In this document: positions 26,596 through 33,992 of the stretch, one piece after another | How the letters are laid out: every line of letters starts with the position of its first letter | Position numbering within the stretch: the first letter of the stretch is position 1 | Origin: DASQEH01 sp038237745 | GTDB lineage: Bacteria > Actinomycetota > Actinomycetes > Propionibacteriales > Nocardioidaceae | NCBI GenBank assembly: GCA_038237745.1 | Contig: JBBRYJ010000001.1 | Span: 62,001-126,000 of the forward strand | Reading direction: 5' to 3' | DNA: 64,000 nucleotides | Translations under genes and position numbers: made by a program | Notes under the pieces: generated by a model | What the model was told of the DNA's origin: nothing | The model's input: the letters and a program-made list of their open reading frames with translations, nothing else | The model's database searches: none

Positions 26596-27429
26596 ATGTC
26601 CTGGCTGGTCTCTCTGGTCGCTACCGTGATGCTCAGCGTGAGCACGGCTGCGCCACCCGTACCGTCTCCGGCGTCCGGGACCGTGGCGATACAACGACCT
26701 CAGCTGCCCCCACTCGACGCCGGCTTCGACTACCAGCTCGGAGGCGCCTACCCGGCCCCACCGGGTGTCAGTGTGGTGACGCGCGATCGCACGGCTGCTC
26801 CTGTGGCCGGCGCGTACACCATCTGTTACGTCAACGGCTTCCAGACCCAGCCCGGGCAGCTCACCTGGTGGCGCACCCACCACGAAAACCTGTTGCTTCG
26901 AGACGGTTCCGGAGCGCTGGTCCACGACCGCGGCTGGCCCGGCGAGGTGCTGCTCGATGTCTCGACGGCCGTCAAGAGACGCCATATCGCCGGCGTCCTC
27001 GGCAGGTGGATCGGTCGCTGCGCCGACGACGGGTTCGACGCGGTGGAGCCCGACAACCTCGACTCGTTCTCGCGGTCACGGCATCTGCTTTCCCGGTCGG
27101 ACGACCTTGCGCTCGCTGCTCTCCTTGCCAACCAGGCCCACCACGTCGGCCTTGCCATCGCCCAGAAGAACCTGGCCTCGCTGAGCAGGTCGGCTCGTGT
27201 GCGGACCGGCTTCGACTTCGCCGTCAGCGAAGAGTGCGCCGTCTGGCACGAGTGCTCGTCCTACCGCTCGGCCTACGGGAACCACGTGCTCGAGATCGAG
27301 TACACGGACAACGGCAGGCGCGCCTTCGCGCGGGCCTGCGCGGACCACGGCGACGACTGGTCGGTCATCCTGCGGGACCGGATGCTGCGCACCCCTCGCA
27401 GCCCGCGCTACACCTATCGGAGCTGCTGA
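26596..27429 (+). CDS. Secreted GH114-type glycoside hydrolase
   Basis: A 277-residue exported protein with a signal peptide (LVSLVATVMLSVSTAAP) and a TIM-barrel domain of the GH114 family (endo-alpha-1,4-polygalactosaminidase). Family segments are FDYQLGG, CYVNGFQTQP, the RGWPGEVLLDV strand, DGFDAVEPDNLDS (with the acidic catalytic pair near residue 154) and FDFAVSEECAVW. It may cut galactosaminogalactan-like polymers; the substrate here is untested. It is divergent from the DUF3039 gene. Confidence 0.82.
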   Translation: MSWLVSLVATVMLSVSTAAPPVPSPASGTVAIQRPQLPPLDAGFDYQLGGAYPAPPGVSVVTRDRTAAPVAGAYTICYVNGFQTQPGQLTWWRTHHENLLLRDGSGALVHDRGWPGEVLLDVSTAVKRRHIAGVLGRWIGRCADDGFDAVEPDNLDSFSRSRHLLSRSDDLALAALLANQAHHVGLAIAQKNLASLSRSARVRTGFDFAVSEECAVWHECSSYRSAYGNHVLEIEYTDNGRRAFARACADHGDDWSVILRDRMLRTPRSPRYTYRSC

Positions 27430-27461
27430 CACCACGTCCGCTGGGGTGTCTGGTGCCGCCG

Positions 27462-28013
27462 TCAGTTGAGGCTGGGGTCGGACGGGAAGTTTGCCACATA
27501 GGCCAGCTCGCCCGGCTGGCGTCGCAGCACGCTGCGCCACAGCCGTTCGGGACGTGGGTGCAACAGGTCGGCGGGCTGGGCGCTGACGACGTACCAGGAG
27601 CCCTCGTCGATCTCGGACTCCAGCTGTCCGGCGCCCCATCCGGCATAGCCGGAGAAGACCCGCACCCCCACGAGGTCGGGCAGCAGGAAGGCCGGGTCCT
27701 GGTCGAGGTCGACCAGGCCGTAATCGCCGACCATCCTCCGGAAGCCGTCGGGCGGTCCCGAGCCGCGACACAACGCGAGCCCGAGGGCCGACTCCGGTGA
27801 CACGGGTCCGCCCGCGAACAACATCTGTGGATCGCTCACGGCTTCCGCCCACGGCGGAAGGACGGCCTGGAGAGTCAGCTCGGACGGACGGTTGATGACC
27901 ACACCGAGCGCCCCGTCGCCATCGTGGTCGAGCACCAGGATGACCGCTCGTGCGAAGTTCGGGTCGCTCAGTCTGGGGGTGGCGATGAGAAGCTGGCCGG
28001 CGTGGTACGCCAT
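27462..28013 (-). CDS. YqgE/AlgH family protein
   Basis: A 183-residue DUF179 protein. Landmarks are GQLLIATPRLSDPNFARAV at the N terminus, LDHDGDGALGVVINRP (about residues 28-43), LFAGGPV and the central RVFSGYAGWGAGQLESEI. The family is widespread but lacks a firm biochemical role. It is 4 bp downstream of the malic enzyme gene on the same strand, so probably co-transcribed. Confidence 0.94.
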   Translation of the reverse strand: MAYHAGQLLIATPRLSDPNFARAVILVLDHDGDGALGVVINRPSELTLQAVLPPWAEAVSDPQMLFAGGPVSPESALGLALCRGSGPPDGFRRMVGDYGLVDLDQDPAFLLPDLVGVRVFSGYAGWGAGQLESEIDEGSWYVVSAQPADLLHPRPERLWRSVLRRQPGELAYVANFPSDPSLN

Positions 28014-28017
28014 GTCG

Positions 28018-29412
28018 TCAACCCGCTGCCTGCGCCGCGTCCCTCACCGCTGCCGCGACGGACTTGTGCACCTCTTCGTGGAACACACTCGGGATGATGT
28101 AGTTGGCGTTGAGCTCGTCCCTGTGCACGGTTGAGGCGATCGCGTGAGCCGCCGCCACGAGCATGGAGTCGTCGATCGTCGAGGCCGAGGCGTCGAGCAG
28201 ACCCCGGAACACGCCGGGGAACGCAAGCACGTTGTTGATCTGGTTTGGGTAGTCCGAGCGTCCCGTGGCTACGACCGCGGCGTGCTCGCGCGCCACTGCC
28301 GGGTCGATCTCCGGGTCCGGGTTGGCGAGCGCGAACACGATCGCCTGGTCGGCCATGGCCTCGATGTCCACCCCTTCGAGGATGTTCGGCGCGGACACGC
28401 CGATGAACACCTCTGACCCTCTCAGAGCATCCTTGAGGGAACCCTGCAACGAGGGCGAGTTGGTGTGGTCGGCGATCCACTGCAGCGATGGGTTCAACCC
28501 CGGGCGCCCTCGGTGGATCACCCCCGTGACATCGGCGACCACAAGGTTCCTTGCACCGGCCTCGATCAACAGCCGGACGATGGCGGAGCCGGCAGCACCC
28601 GCGCCCGACAAGACGATCCGCGCTTCCTCGAGCGTCTTGCCCACGACGCGTAGCGCGTTAGTGAGCGCAGCGAGAACGACGATGGCCGTACCGTGCTGGT
28701 CGTCGTGGAAGACCGGGATATCGAGGAGATCGCGAAGCCGAGCCTCGATCTCGAAGCACCGCGGGGCGGAGATGTCCTCGAGGTTGATCCCGGCGAAGAC
28801 AGGAGCAAGTATCTGCACCGTCCGGACGATCTCGTCGACGTCCTGGGTATCAAGGCACAGCGGCCAGGCATCGATACCGGCGAACCGCTTGAAGAGTGCC
28901 GCCTTACCTTCCATCACCGGCAGGGCCGCCTCCGGTCCGAGGTTTCCGAGCCCGAGCACGGCAGAGCCGTCGGTCACCACAGCGACCGAGTTCCGCTTGA
29001 CCGTCAGGCGACGCGCGTCGCTCTTGTTGGCGGCAATGGCGAGACAGACCCTTGCCACTCCCGGCGTGTAGACCATCGACAGCTCGTCGCGGTTGCGGAT
29101 CGGGTGCTTGGAGGCCATCTCGATGGTGCCCCCGAGGTGCATGAGAAACGTCCGGTCGGACACCTTGTGGACATCGACACCCTCGACGGTGCGCAGTGCG
29201 TCCACGATCTCGTCAGCGTGGTCGGTGTCGCGCGCCGCGCAGGTGACGTCGATGCGTAGCTTGTCGACTCCGGAGGCAGTGACGTCGAGTGCCGAGACGT
29301 AACCGCCGACCGCTTCGACCGCGCTGGTGAGATGGCTGACGGCCGTGCCACCGGCCGGCACGACGAGGCGAACGGTGATCGAGTACGACACAGAGGGAGC
29401 CGACATAGGCAC
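28018..29412 (-). CDS. NAD(P)-dependent malic enzyme with N-terminal ACT domain
   Basis: The 464-residue enzyme decarboxylates malate to pyruvate. An ACT-like domain (about residues 5-85, SITVRLVVPAGG) is followed by the malic domain (YTPGVARVC near 115; the catalytic Lys in VMEGKAALF near 167; metal ligands in NLEDISAP and HDDQHGTA) and an NAD-binding domain with LSGAGAAGSAI (about 270). Fused ACT domains suggest amino-acid control. GTG 29412 and ATG 29406 are both possible starts. YqgE follows after 4 bp. Confidence 0.93.
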   Translation of the reverse strand: MPMSAPSVSYSITVRLVVPAGGTAVSHLTSAVEAVGGYVSALDVTASGVDKLRIDVTCAARDTDHADEIVDALRTVEGVDVHKVSDRTFLMHLGGTIEMASKHPIRNRDELSMVYTPGVARVCLAIAANKSDARRLTVKRNSVAVVTDGSAVLGLGNLGPEAALPVMEGKAALFKRFAGIDAWPLCLDTQDVDEIVRTVQILAPVFAGINLEDISAPRCFEIEARLRDLLDIPVFHDDQHGTAIVVLAALTNALRVVGKTLEEARIVLSGAGAAGSAIVRLLIEAGARNLVVADVTGVIHRGRPGLNPSLQWIADHTNSPSLQGSLKDALRGSEVFIGVSAPNILEGVDIEAMADQAIVFALANPDPEIDPAVAREHAAVVATGRSDYPNQINNVLAFPGVFRGLLDASASTIDDSMLVAAAHAIASTVHRDELNANYIIPSVFHEEVHKSVAAAVRDAAQAAG

Positions 29413-29464
29413 ATCATGGCAAGAATCCGCGTCCGGCGGGGACCGCCCACCCGACGGCCGGAGG

Positions 29465-30529
29465 CTATCGGGCCATGGTCACGGTACCGGTGTCGGCCGG
29501 CACCAGCTCGATCCAGGTACGACCCGCTGGGACGTCAACCGATGCTCCGTCTTTCGTCAGCAGATGGAGCTCGGCCGCTCCGTTCTCCTTGCGCCACACG
29601 CATCTCAACGCCGAGTCGCCGTGCACCAGGATCGCCTGTCCGGTGCCGTAGAACTTCGTCTCCGGAACCGGGTTACCGATCGGGTCGCGGTATCCCGCGT
29701 CGCCCACCCGGACCCTCAACAGCAGGACGTTGTCGGCGACGAAGTCGTCGCCGTTCTGCGCGAACGAGTCAGGCCGCACCCACCCCTGGTCGGTGTACTG
29801 CCAACTCGTGGTGTGGCTGCCCGAGAAGGTTGCTGAGATCTTCCGTACCGGAAGGTCGCCGGAGAAGTTGTCCGCGCTGCCGAACGGCAGGTAGGGCTTC
29901 GTCGAAGAGTCGAACCGGGTAGCCGCGTTGCCCACCAGATCGGGCAGCTTCATGAAGAGGTCGTACGGCGCCGAACGCAAGCTGTCGCGATAGAAACCGG
30001 GGCCACCACCGGCTTCCGTGACCACCGGAACGTGATGGGCGGACAACAGCCGTGTGGTGCGCTTGGCAGCACCGGACGCGACGATGGTCGCGGCGGCGGG
30101 TTTGACGATCCCCACGTCGGACGCACGCATCGAGCGGACCGGACCGACGACATCGGGGATGTCGGACTCGAAGAAGACGGCGAGCCGGGTCAGGCCGCCC
30201 TCTACGAGCTCTTCGACGACCATGTCCGCCGAGCCCAGCCCCACCTGAGGGGCCGAGCTCGAGGTGTTGTCTATCTTGACGACGTAGACGGGGTGGTCAG
30301 GCGGGTCGCCGTCGAGTGTCTCTCCCGTCAACGGCCATTGACCGGCCAACGTCAGGGGAAGTGCCGTGCTGACTCCACCTACGGGCAGCTGGGGCTGGGC
30401 CGAGGTCACGACCTTGTCGCCGCCACCACAGGCGGCGAGCAGACAGGACGAGGCGAGGCCGACGCAGAGCGTCGTGATCGTGCGGCGCCGGCGTGCGTGG
30501 AGGCGTCGCGAAAGTCGACCGGAATGCAT
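29465..30529 (-). CDS. DUF3048 lipoprotein (YerB-like)
   Basis: A 354-residue predicted lipoprotein: a basic N terminus, a hydrophobic core and a lipobox ending LLAACGGG (cysteine near residue 34). The body is a DUF3048 repeat pair, with VYVVKIDNTSSSAPQVGLGSADMVVEELVEGGLTRLAVFF (as a family landmark only the first part, about residues 80-95, is cited) and the GPVRSMRASD segment. Function is unknown; it would be anchored outside the membrane. It lies downstream of the NlpC/P60 gene. Confidence 0.85.
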   Translation of the reverse strand: MHSGRLSRRLHARRRRTITTLCVGLASSCLLAACGGGDKVVTSAQPQLPVGGVSTALPLTLAGQWPLTGETLDGDPPDHPVYVVKIDNTSSSAPQVGLGSADMVVEELVEGGLTRLAVFFESDIPDVVGPVRSMRASDVGIVKPAAATIVASGAAKRTTRLLSAHHVPVVTEAGGGPGFYRDSLRSAPYDLFMKLPDLVGNAATRFDSSTKPYLPFGSADNFSGDLPVRKISATFSGSHTTSWQYTDQGWVRPDSFAQNGDDFVADNVLLLRVRVGDAGYRDPIGNPVPETKFYGTGQAILVHGDSALRCVWRKENGAAELHLLTKDGASVDVPAGRTWIELVPADTGTVTMAR

Positions 30530-30622
30530 CGGATAAGTGTGACGCAGGGCCGGCCCGAATCGGGGACGGCCCTGCGTGCTGGCGTGTCATGGTGCATCCG
30601 CACGTCGCGGTGCCAGGGCGGG

Positions 30623-31114
30623 TCAGCGACGATGTCGCAGCGTCCCCGCGTACCACGACGACGTCCACACCGGGTCGCGCTGGACGACCGTGCCGGGGTG
30701 AGCGGCATGGAGCAACCAGACGTGCCCGTCGTGTCGGCCAAGGAAGATCGCGACGTGGTAGACGCTCCCTCCGCTGTGGAAGAACATCAGGTCGCCGCGG
30801 TGCAGGTTCCGCTTCGCGATGTGGCGGACGTACCGGTACTGGGCGTCCGACGAACGCGGCAGATAGAGGCCGGCCTTGCCATAGGAGTACATGGTGAGGC
30901 CGGAACAGTCGAAGGAGGTCGGCCCGTCCGCCCCGTACACGTACGGGTCACCCTTCTGGTTCCGGGCGACCTCTACACCGTGGTGGATTCGGGACTCGCG
31001 CCGTCTCATCGAGGCGCCTGCGGAAGGAGCCGCGACGACTGAGACCGCCAGGGCGGTGGCGAGAAGCATGAGGATGGCGACGAACGGGCGTCGCAGAGCA
31101 GCGATTGCAGGCAT
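30623..31114 (-). CDS. Secreted NlpC/P60 cell-wall peptidase
   Basis: A 163-residue protein: signal peptide (ALRRPFVAILMLLATALAVSV... cleaved near ASA/GAS), then one NlpC/P60 domain. The catalytic Cys is in FDCSGLTMY (about residue 70), His in VYHVAIFLG (about 120) and the third residue in LHAAHPG. It cuts peptidoglycan stem peptides. The start is ATG 31114 with AAGGAGAT upstream. A cyclic-di-AMP riboswitch lies directly upstream, so expression should respond to that messenger. Confidence 0.92.
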   Translation of the reverse strand: MPAIAALRRPFVAILMLLATALAVSVVAAPSAGASMRRRESRIHHGVEVARNQKGDPYVYGADGPTSFDCSGLTMYSYGKAGLYLPRSSDAQYRYVRHIAKRNLHRGDLMFFHSGGSVYHVAIFLGRHDGHVWLLHAAHPGTVVQRDPVWTSSWYAGTLRHRR

Positions 31115-31130
31115 GAGGGATCTCCTTCTC

Positions 31131-31310
31131 ACGCCTGCGAGGTGAGCTGTCGGGTTCGAGCGAGAAGGTGCTCGGCCGCCAAGGCGACTTGACCCCAAGC
31201 GCAGCGCTTGATGCTGCGCGGTAGTGGTTCCCCCACTTCTGCCCCGTGTGAGATTTCGGTTTCGTCTCGACGGTAGGAATCACCTGCGGCGAGGGGCAGA
31301 ACTCGGCGAT
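31131..31310 (-). promoter_or_regulatory. Cyclic-di-AMP riboswitch (ydaO/yuaA class)
   Basis: On the minus strand the leader carries conserved ydaO parts in order: GTGGGGGAACCAC (near 31232-31220), TTGGGGTCAAGTC (near 31199-31187) and the 3' core CTCGAACCCGACAGCTCACC followed by TCGCAGGCG (31160-31132). It ends about 17 nt before the NlpC/P60 start, overlapping the approach to its ribosome site. The class senses c-di-AMP and is known upstream of cell-wall hydrolase genes in actinobacteria. Outer boundaries are approximate. Confidence 0.87.
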
Positions 31311-31484
31311 CGCGCAGATGCTCTTCAGTTGTGGATCTCGACCACCCTATGTGGCTTCCGCAGAAAGGCAAGTCTGGGCGAAACCCACGGGGTGATCCTC
31401 AGGGACGGACCATCCCTCTCGACCGTCCACGTAGCCTGCCCCTGCGTCACAGAAGCGCGCTCTGCTGCGATCACCGCGCTCGGC
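31311..31484. other. Intergenic stretch between riboswitch and selD
   Basis: Together with the riboswitch this is the only gene-free stretch above 300 bp in the window (31115-31484). This part should hold the promoter of the riboswitch transcript and the 3' end of selD. I see no supported coding frame, no clear terminator and no SECIS-like element here. Confidence 0.5.
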
Positions 31485-32480
31485 TCACCGCACAGAGATG
31501 ACGGTGTCCTCCCCCACCACCAGCTCCCCCACGACCGGGTAGCCAGGGACCTCTCCCGCGACCAGCAGCCCTCCAGACGTCTGGGCGTCCGCGAGCATCA
31601 GCAGCTCCAGCTCGTCGACTTCGGACGCGAGGAAAGGGTGCACCCACTCGAGGTTTCGCCGCGTACCCCCGGGCACGAAGCCTTGCGCGGCCGACTCGCG
31701 TGCAGCCTCGACATACGGGACCGACTCGGAGTCGACGACGGCCGACAACCGGCTGGCACGTGCCAGCTTGTAGAGATGCCCGAGCAGCCCGAAACCGGTC
31801 ACGTCCGTGGCGCACCGGCAGCCCGCGTCGAGAGCCGCGTGCGACCCGTCACGGTTGAGAGTGGTCATGGTCGCCACCGCCTGTTCGAATACCTCGCCGG
31901 TCGCCTTGTGGCGGTTGGCGAGGACGCCGAGGCCGAGAGGCTTCGTCAGAGTCAGCGGAGTCCCCGCCGTCCCTGCGTCGTTTCGGAGCAGGCGGCTTGC
32001 ATCGCCGAGGCCGGTGACCGCCAAACCGTACTTGGGCTCCGGATCGTCGATGCTGTGCCCGCCTCCGACGTGGCACCCCGCGATCCGGCACACCTCTGCA
32101 CCACCGCGGAGCACCTCGCCGGCGAGCTCGAACGGAAGCTTGTCGCGCGGCCAGCCCAGCAGGTTGACCGCAACGAGCGGCTCACCTCCCATCGCATAGA
32201 CGTCCGACAAGGCGTTCGCGGCCGCGATACGTCCCCAGTCGTAGGGATCGTCGACCACCGGCGTGAAGAAGTCAGCGGTCGCGATCACCGCGCGGTTCCC
32301 GTCGATTCGGACGACTGCCGCGTCGTCGCCGTTTTGGACCCCCACGAGGAGGTCCTCCCCCTCCCGGCTCAACGACAGACCGGCGAGCATCTCCTCGAGC
32401 TCTCCTGGCGGTACCTTGCACGCGCACCCGCCGCCTGAGGCGAAGCCGGTGAGCCGGAGAGCATCGTGCGTGGTCGTCAC
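31485..32480 (-). CDS. selD: Selenophosphate synthase
   Basis: The 331-residue enzyme makes selenophosphate, the selenium donor for tRNA-Sec. The N-terminal loop GGGCACKVPP holds the catalytic Cys19 and Lys22 (Cys, not Sec, in the active position). The ATP-binding strands DDAAVVRID, DFFTPVVDDPYDWGRIAAANALSDVYAMGG and TDVTGFGLLGHL are intact (each cited as a landmark). It starts at GTG 32480, 83 bp from the divergent tRNA-Sec gene, and completes a sel locus with selA and selB. Confidence 0.95.
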   Translation of the reverse strand: MTTTHDALRLTGFASGGGCACKVPPGELEEMLAGLSLSREGEDLLVGVQNGDDAAVVRIDGNRAVIATADFFTPVVDDPYDWGRIAAANALSDVYAMGGEPLVAVNLLGWPRDKLPFELAGEVLRGGAEVCRIAGCHVGGGHSIDDPEPKYGLAVTGLGDASRLLRNDAGTAGTPLTLTKPLGLGVLANRHKATGEVFEQAVATMTTLNRDGSHAALDAGCRCATDVTGFGLLGHLYKLARASRLSAVVDSESVPYVEAARESAAQGFVPGGTRRNLEWVHPFLASEVDELELLMLADAQTSGGLLVAGEVPGYPVVGELVVGEDTVISVR

Positions 32481-32563
32481 AGCGCAAGGGTACGTTCGCG
32501 GTCGTGTCTTGTCAGGGTCTACGGGCCGCGGGCGGCTCGGCGGGCCCGGCCTAAGGTGGGCTC

Positions 32564-32658
32564 GGAGGTGTTCCTCGTCTGGTGACGGGCGCGGTCCTCA
32601 AAACCGTTGTGGCCGAGCATCTCGGTCAGGCGGGTTCGATTCCCGTCCGCCTCCGCCA
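32564..32658 (+). tRNA. selC: tRNA-Sec (UCA)
   Basis: The 95-nt gene has encoded CCA (32656-32658) and discriminator G. It has a 6-bp D stem (32574-32579 with 32584-32589, loop TGGT), anticodon TCA at 32598-32600, and an 8-bp long variable arm (32610-32617 with 32621-32628). The T arm is standard. The acceptor pairs for 7 bp; position 8 is a U/C mismatch, while G32629-C32647 can extend the T stem to 6 bp. Position 33 is C instead of the near-universal U. It lies between selD and selA. Confidence 0.95.
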
Positions 32659-32690
32659 AGACCTTCCCTCGTGCCGCTAGAAGGAGTGCC

Positions 32691-33989
32691 GTGCCCGACC
32701 TCCGTCGGCTGGTCCCCCGGACCGACGACGTGCTCGCGGACCCCCTTCTCGTGCAATCGACCGAGCGGCTGGGGCCACGGCTCGTCAAGGGTGCCGTGGT
32801 CCGGGCACAGGCTCGGTGTCGGGTTGGCGAGATCGAGCCGGCCGAGGTCGTCCAGGCGGTCCTGGCCGACCTTCCAGTCGTGGCGACGACCCTCCGTGAA
32901 GTGGTCAACGCCACCGGGGTCGTGGTGCACACGAACCTCGGGCGGGCCGCACTATCGGCTGCCGCCGTGGAGGCGGTGCGGCGAGCTGCTGGCACGACCG
33001 ACGTCGAGCTGGACCTGGGTACCGGCCGCCGGGGCCGCCGGGGACAGGGCGCCTTGGCTGCGCTGGCAGCGGCCGTGCCCGACGCCGGGGGCGTACTGGT
33101 GGTCAACAACGGCGCCGCCGCACTCGCCCTCGCAGCCGGTGCCCTGGCGGCCGGCCGGGAGATCGTCATCGCCCGGGGCGAGCTCGTGGAGATCGGTGAC
33201 GGCTTCCGCATCCCGGAGCTGCTCCAGGCGACAGGGGCAGTGCTTCGCGAGGTCGGTACGACGAACCGGGTGACGCTCGGCGACTACGCCGCGGCGATCA
33301 CCGACGCGACCGCGCTCGTGCTCAAGGTGCATCCGTCGAACTTCGTCGTCGAGGGGTTCACGGCCTCCGTCTCGGTGGCCGACCTGGCCCCGCTTGGCGT
33401 CCCGGTGGTCGCCGATATCGGGTCCGGCCTGCTCAGGGCCCATCCGCGGCTGCCCGACGAGCCCGACGCCGCGAGCAGCCTGCGGGCGGGAGCGGCGCTG
33501 GTGACGGCTTCGGGCGACAAGTTGCTCGGCGGGCCGCAGTGCGGACTGGTGCTCGGGCGCCGAGACCTCGTCCAGCTGCTCGCCCGCCACCCTCTGGCCC
33601 GGGCGATGCGCGTGGACAAGCTCACGCTTGCCGCCCTGGAGGCGACTCTGACGGGTCCGCCGAGCCCGGTACAGCGCGCGCTGGCGGCACGGCCGGACGG
33701 GCTGCTCCAGCGCGCCGTAGCGATTGCGGCCGAGCTCTCCGCCCTGGGCATCCCGGCCACCGCGGTGAGCACGTCCGCGCGCGTGGGCGGTGGAGGGGCA
33801 CCCGGGGTGGTGCTCGACAGCGCCGCGGTCTCGCTGGCAATGACGCTCATGCCTGGCCTGCGCCTGCACGACCCGGCTGTCCTCGGCCGGGTCGAGCGCG
33901 ACCGGCTGCTGCTCGACCTGGTCGGAGTGCCCGAAGGGCTCGACCGTTCGCTGCTCGCGGCAGTACGCGACGTGGCCGGGGCGGACTGA
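32691..33989 (+). CDS. selA: L-seryl-tRNA(Sec) selenium transferase
   Basis: The 432-residue PLP enzyme converts Ser-tRNA(Sec) to Sec-tRNA(Sec). Landmarks are the N-terminal DEL/HTNLGRAALS region (about residue 80), GRRGRRGQGALAALA, and the PLP lysine in ASGDKLLGGPQCG (about residue 276), then LARHPLARAMRVDK. I chose GTG 32691 with AAGGAG upstream, 33 bp after the tRNA-Sec CCA end; the longer frame runs into the tRNA. selB follows after 3 bp. Confidence 0.95.
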   Translation: MPDLRRLVPRTDDVLADPLLVQSTERLGPRLVKGAVVRAQARCRVGEIEPAEVVQAVLADLPVVATTLREVVNATGVVVHTNLGRAALSAAAVEAVRRAAGTTDVELDLGTGRRGRRGQGALAALAAAVPDAGGVLVVNNGAAALALAAGALAAGREIVIARGELVEIGDGFRIPELLQATGAVLREVGTTNRVTLGDYAAAITDATALVLKVHPSNFVVEGFTASVSVADLAPLGVPVVADIGSGLLRAHPRLPDEPDAASSLRAGAALVTASGDKLLGGPQCGLVLGRRDLVQLLARHPLARAMRVDKLTLAALEATLTGPPSPVQRALAARPDGLLQRAVAIAAELSALGIPATAVSTSARVGGGGAPGVVLDSAAVSLAMTLMPGLRLHDPAVLGRVERDRLLLDLVGVPEGLDRSLLAAVRDVAGAD

Positions 33990-33992
33990 GAC

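Noticed and set aside
27428..27450. Hairpin GACACC/GGTGTC between GH114 and yqgE
   Set aside because: The stem is only 6 bp with an 11-nt loop and no T tract; too weak to call a terminator.
31485..32480. selD as a Sec-containing selenoprotein
   Set aside because: The active-site codon reads Cys and no in-frame TGA is present in the coding frame.
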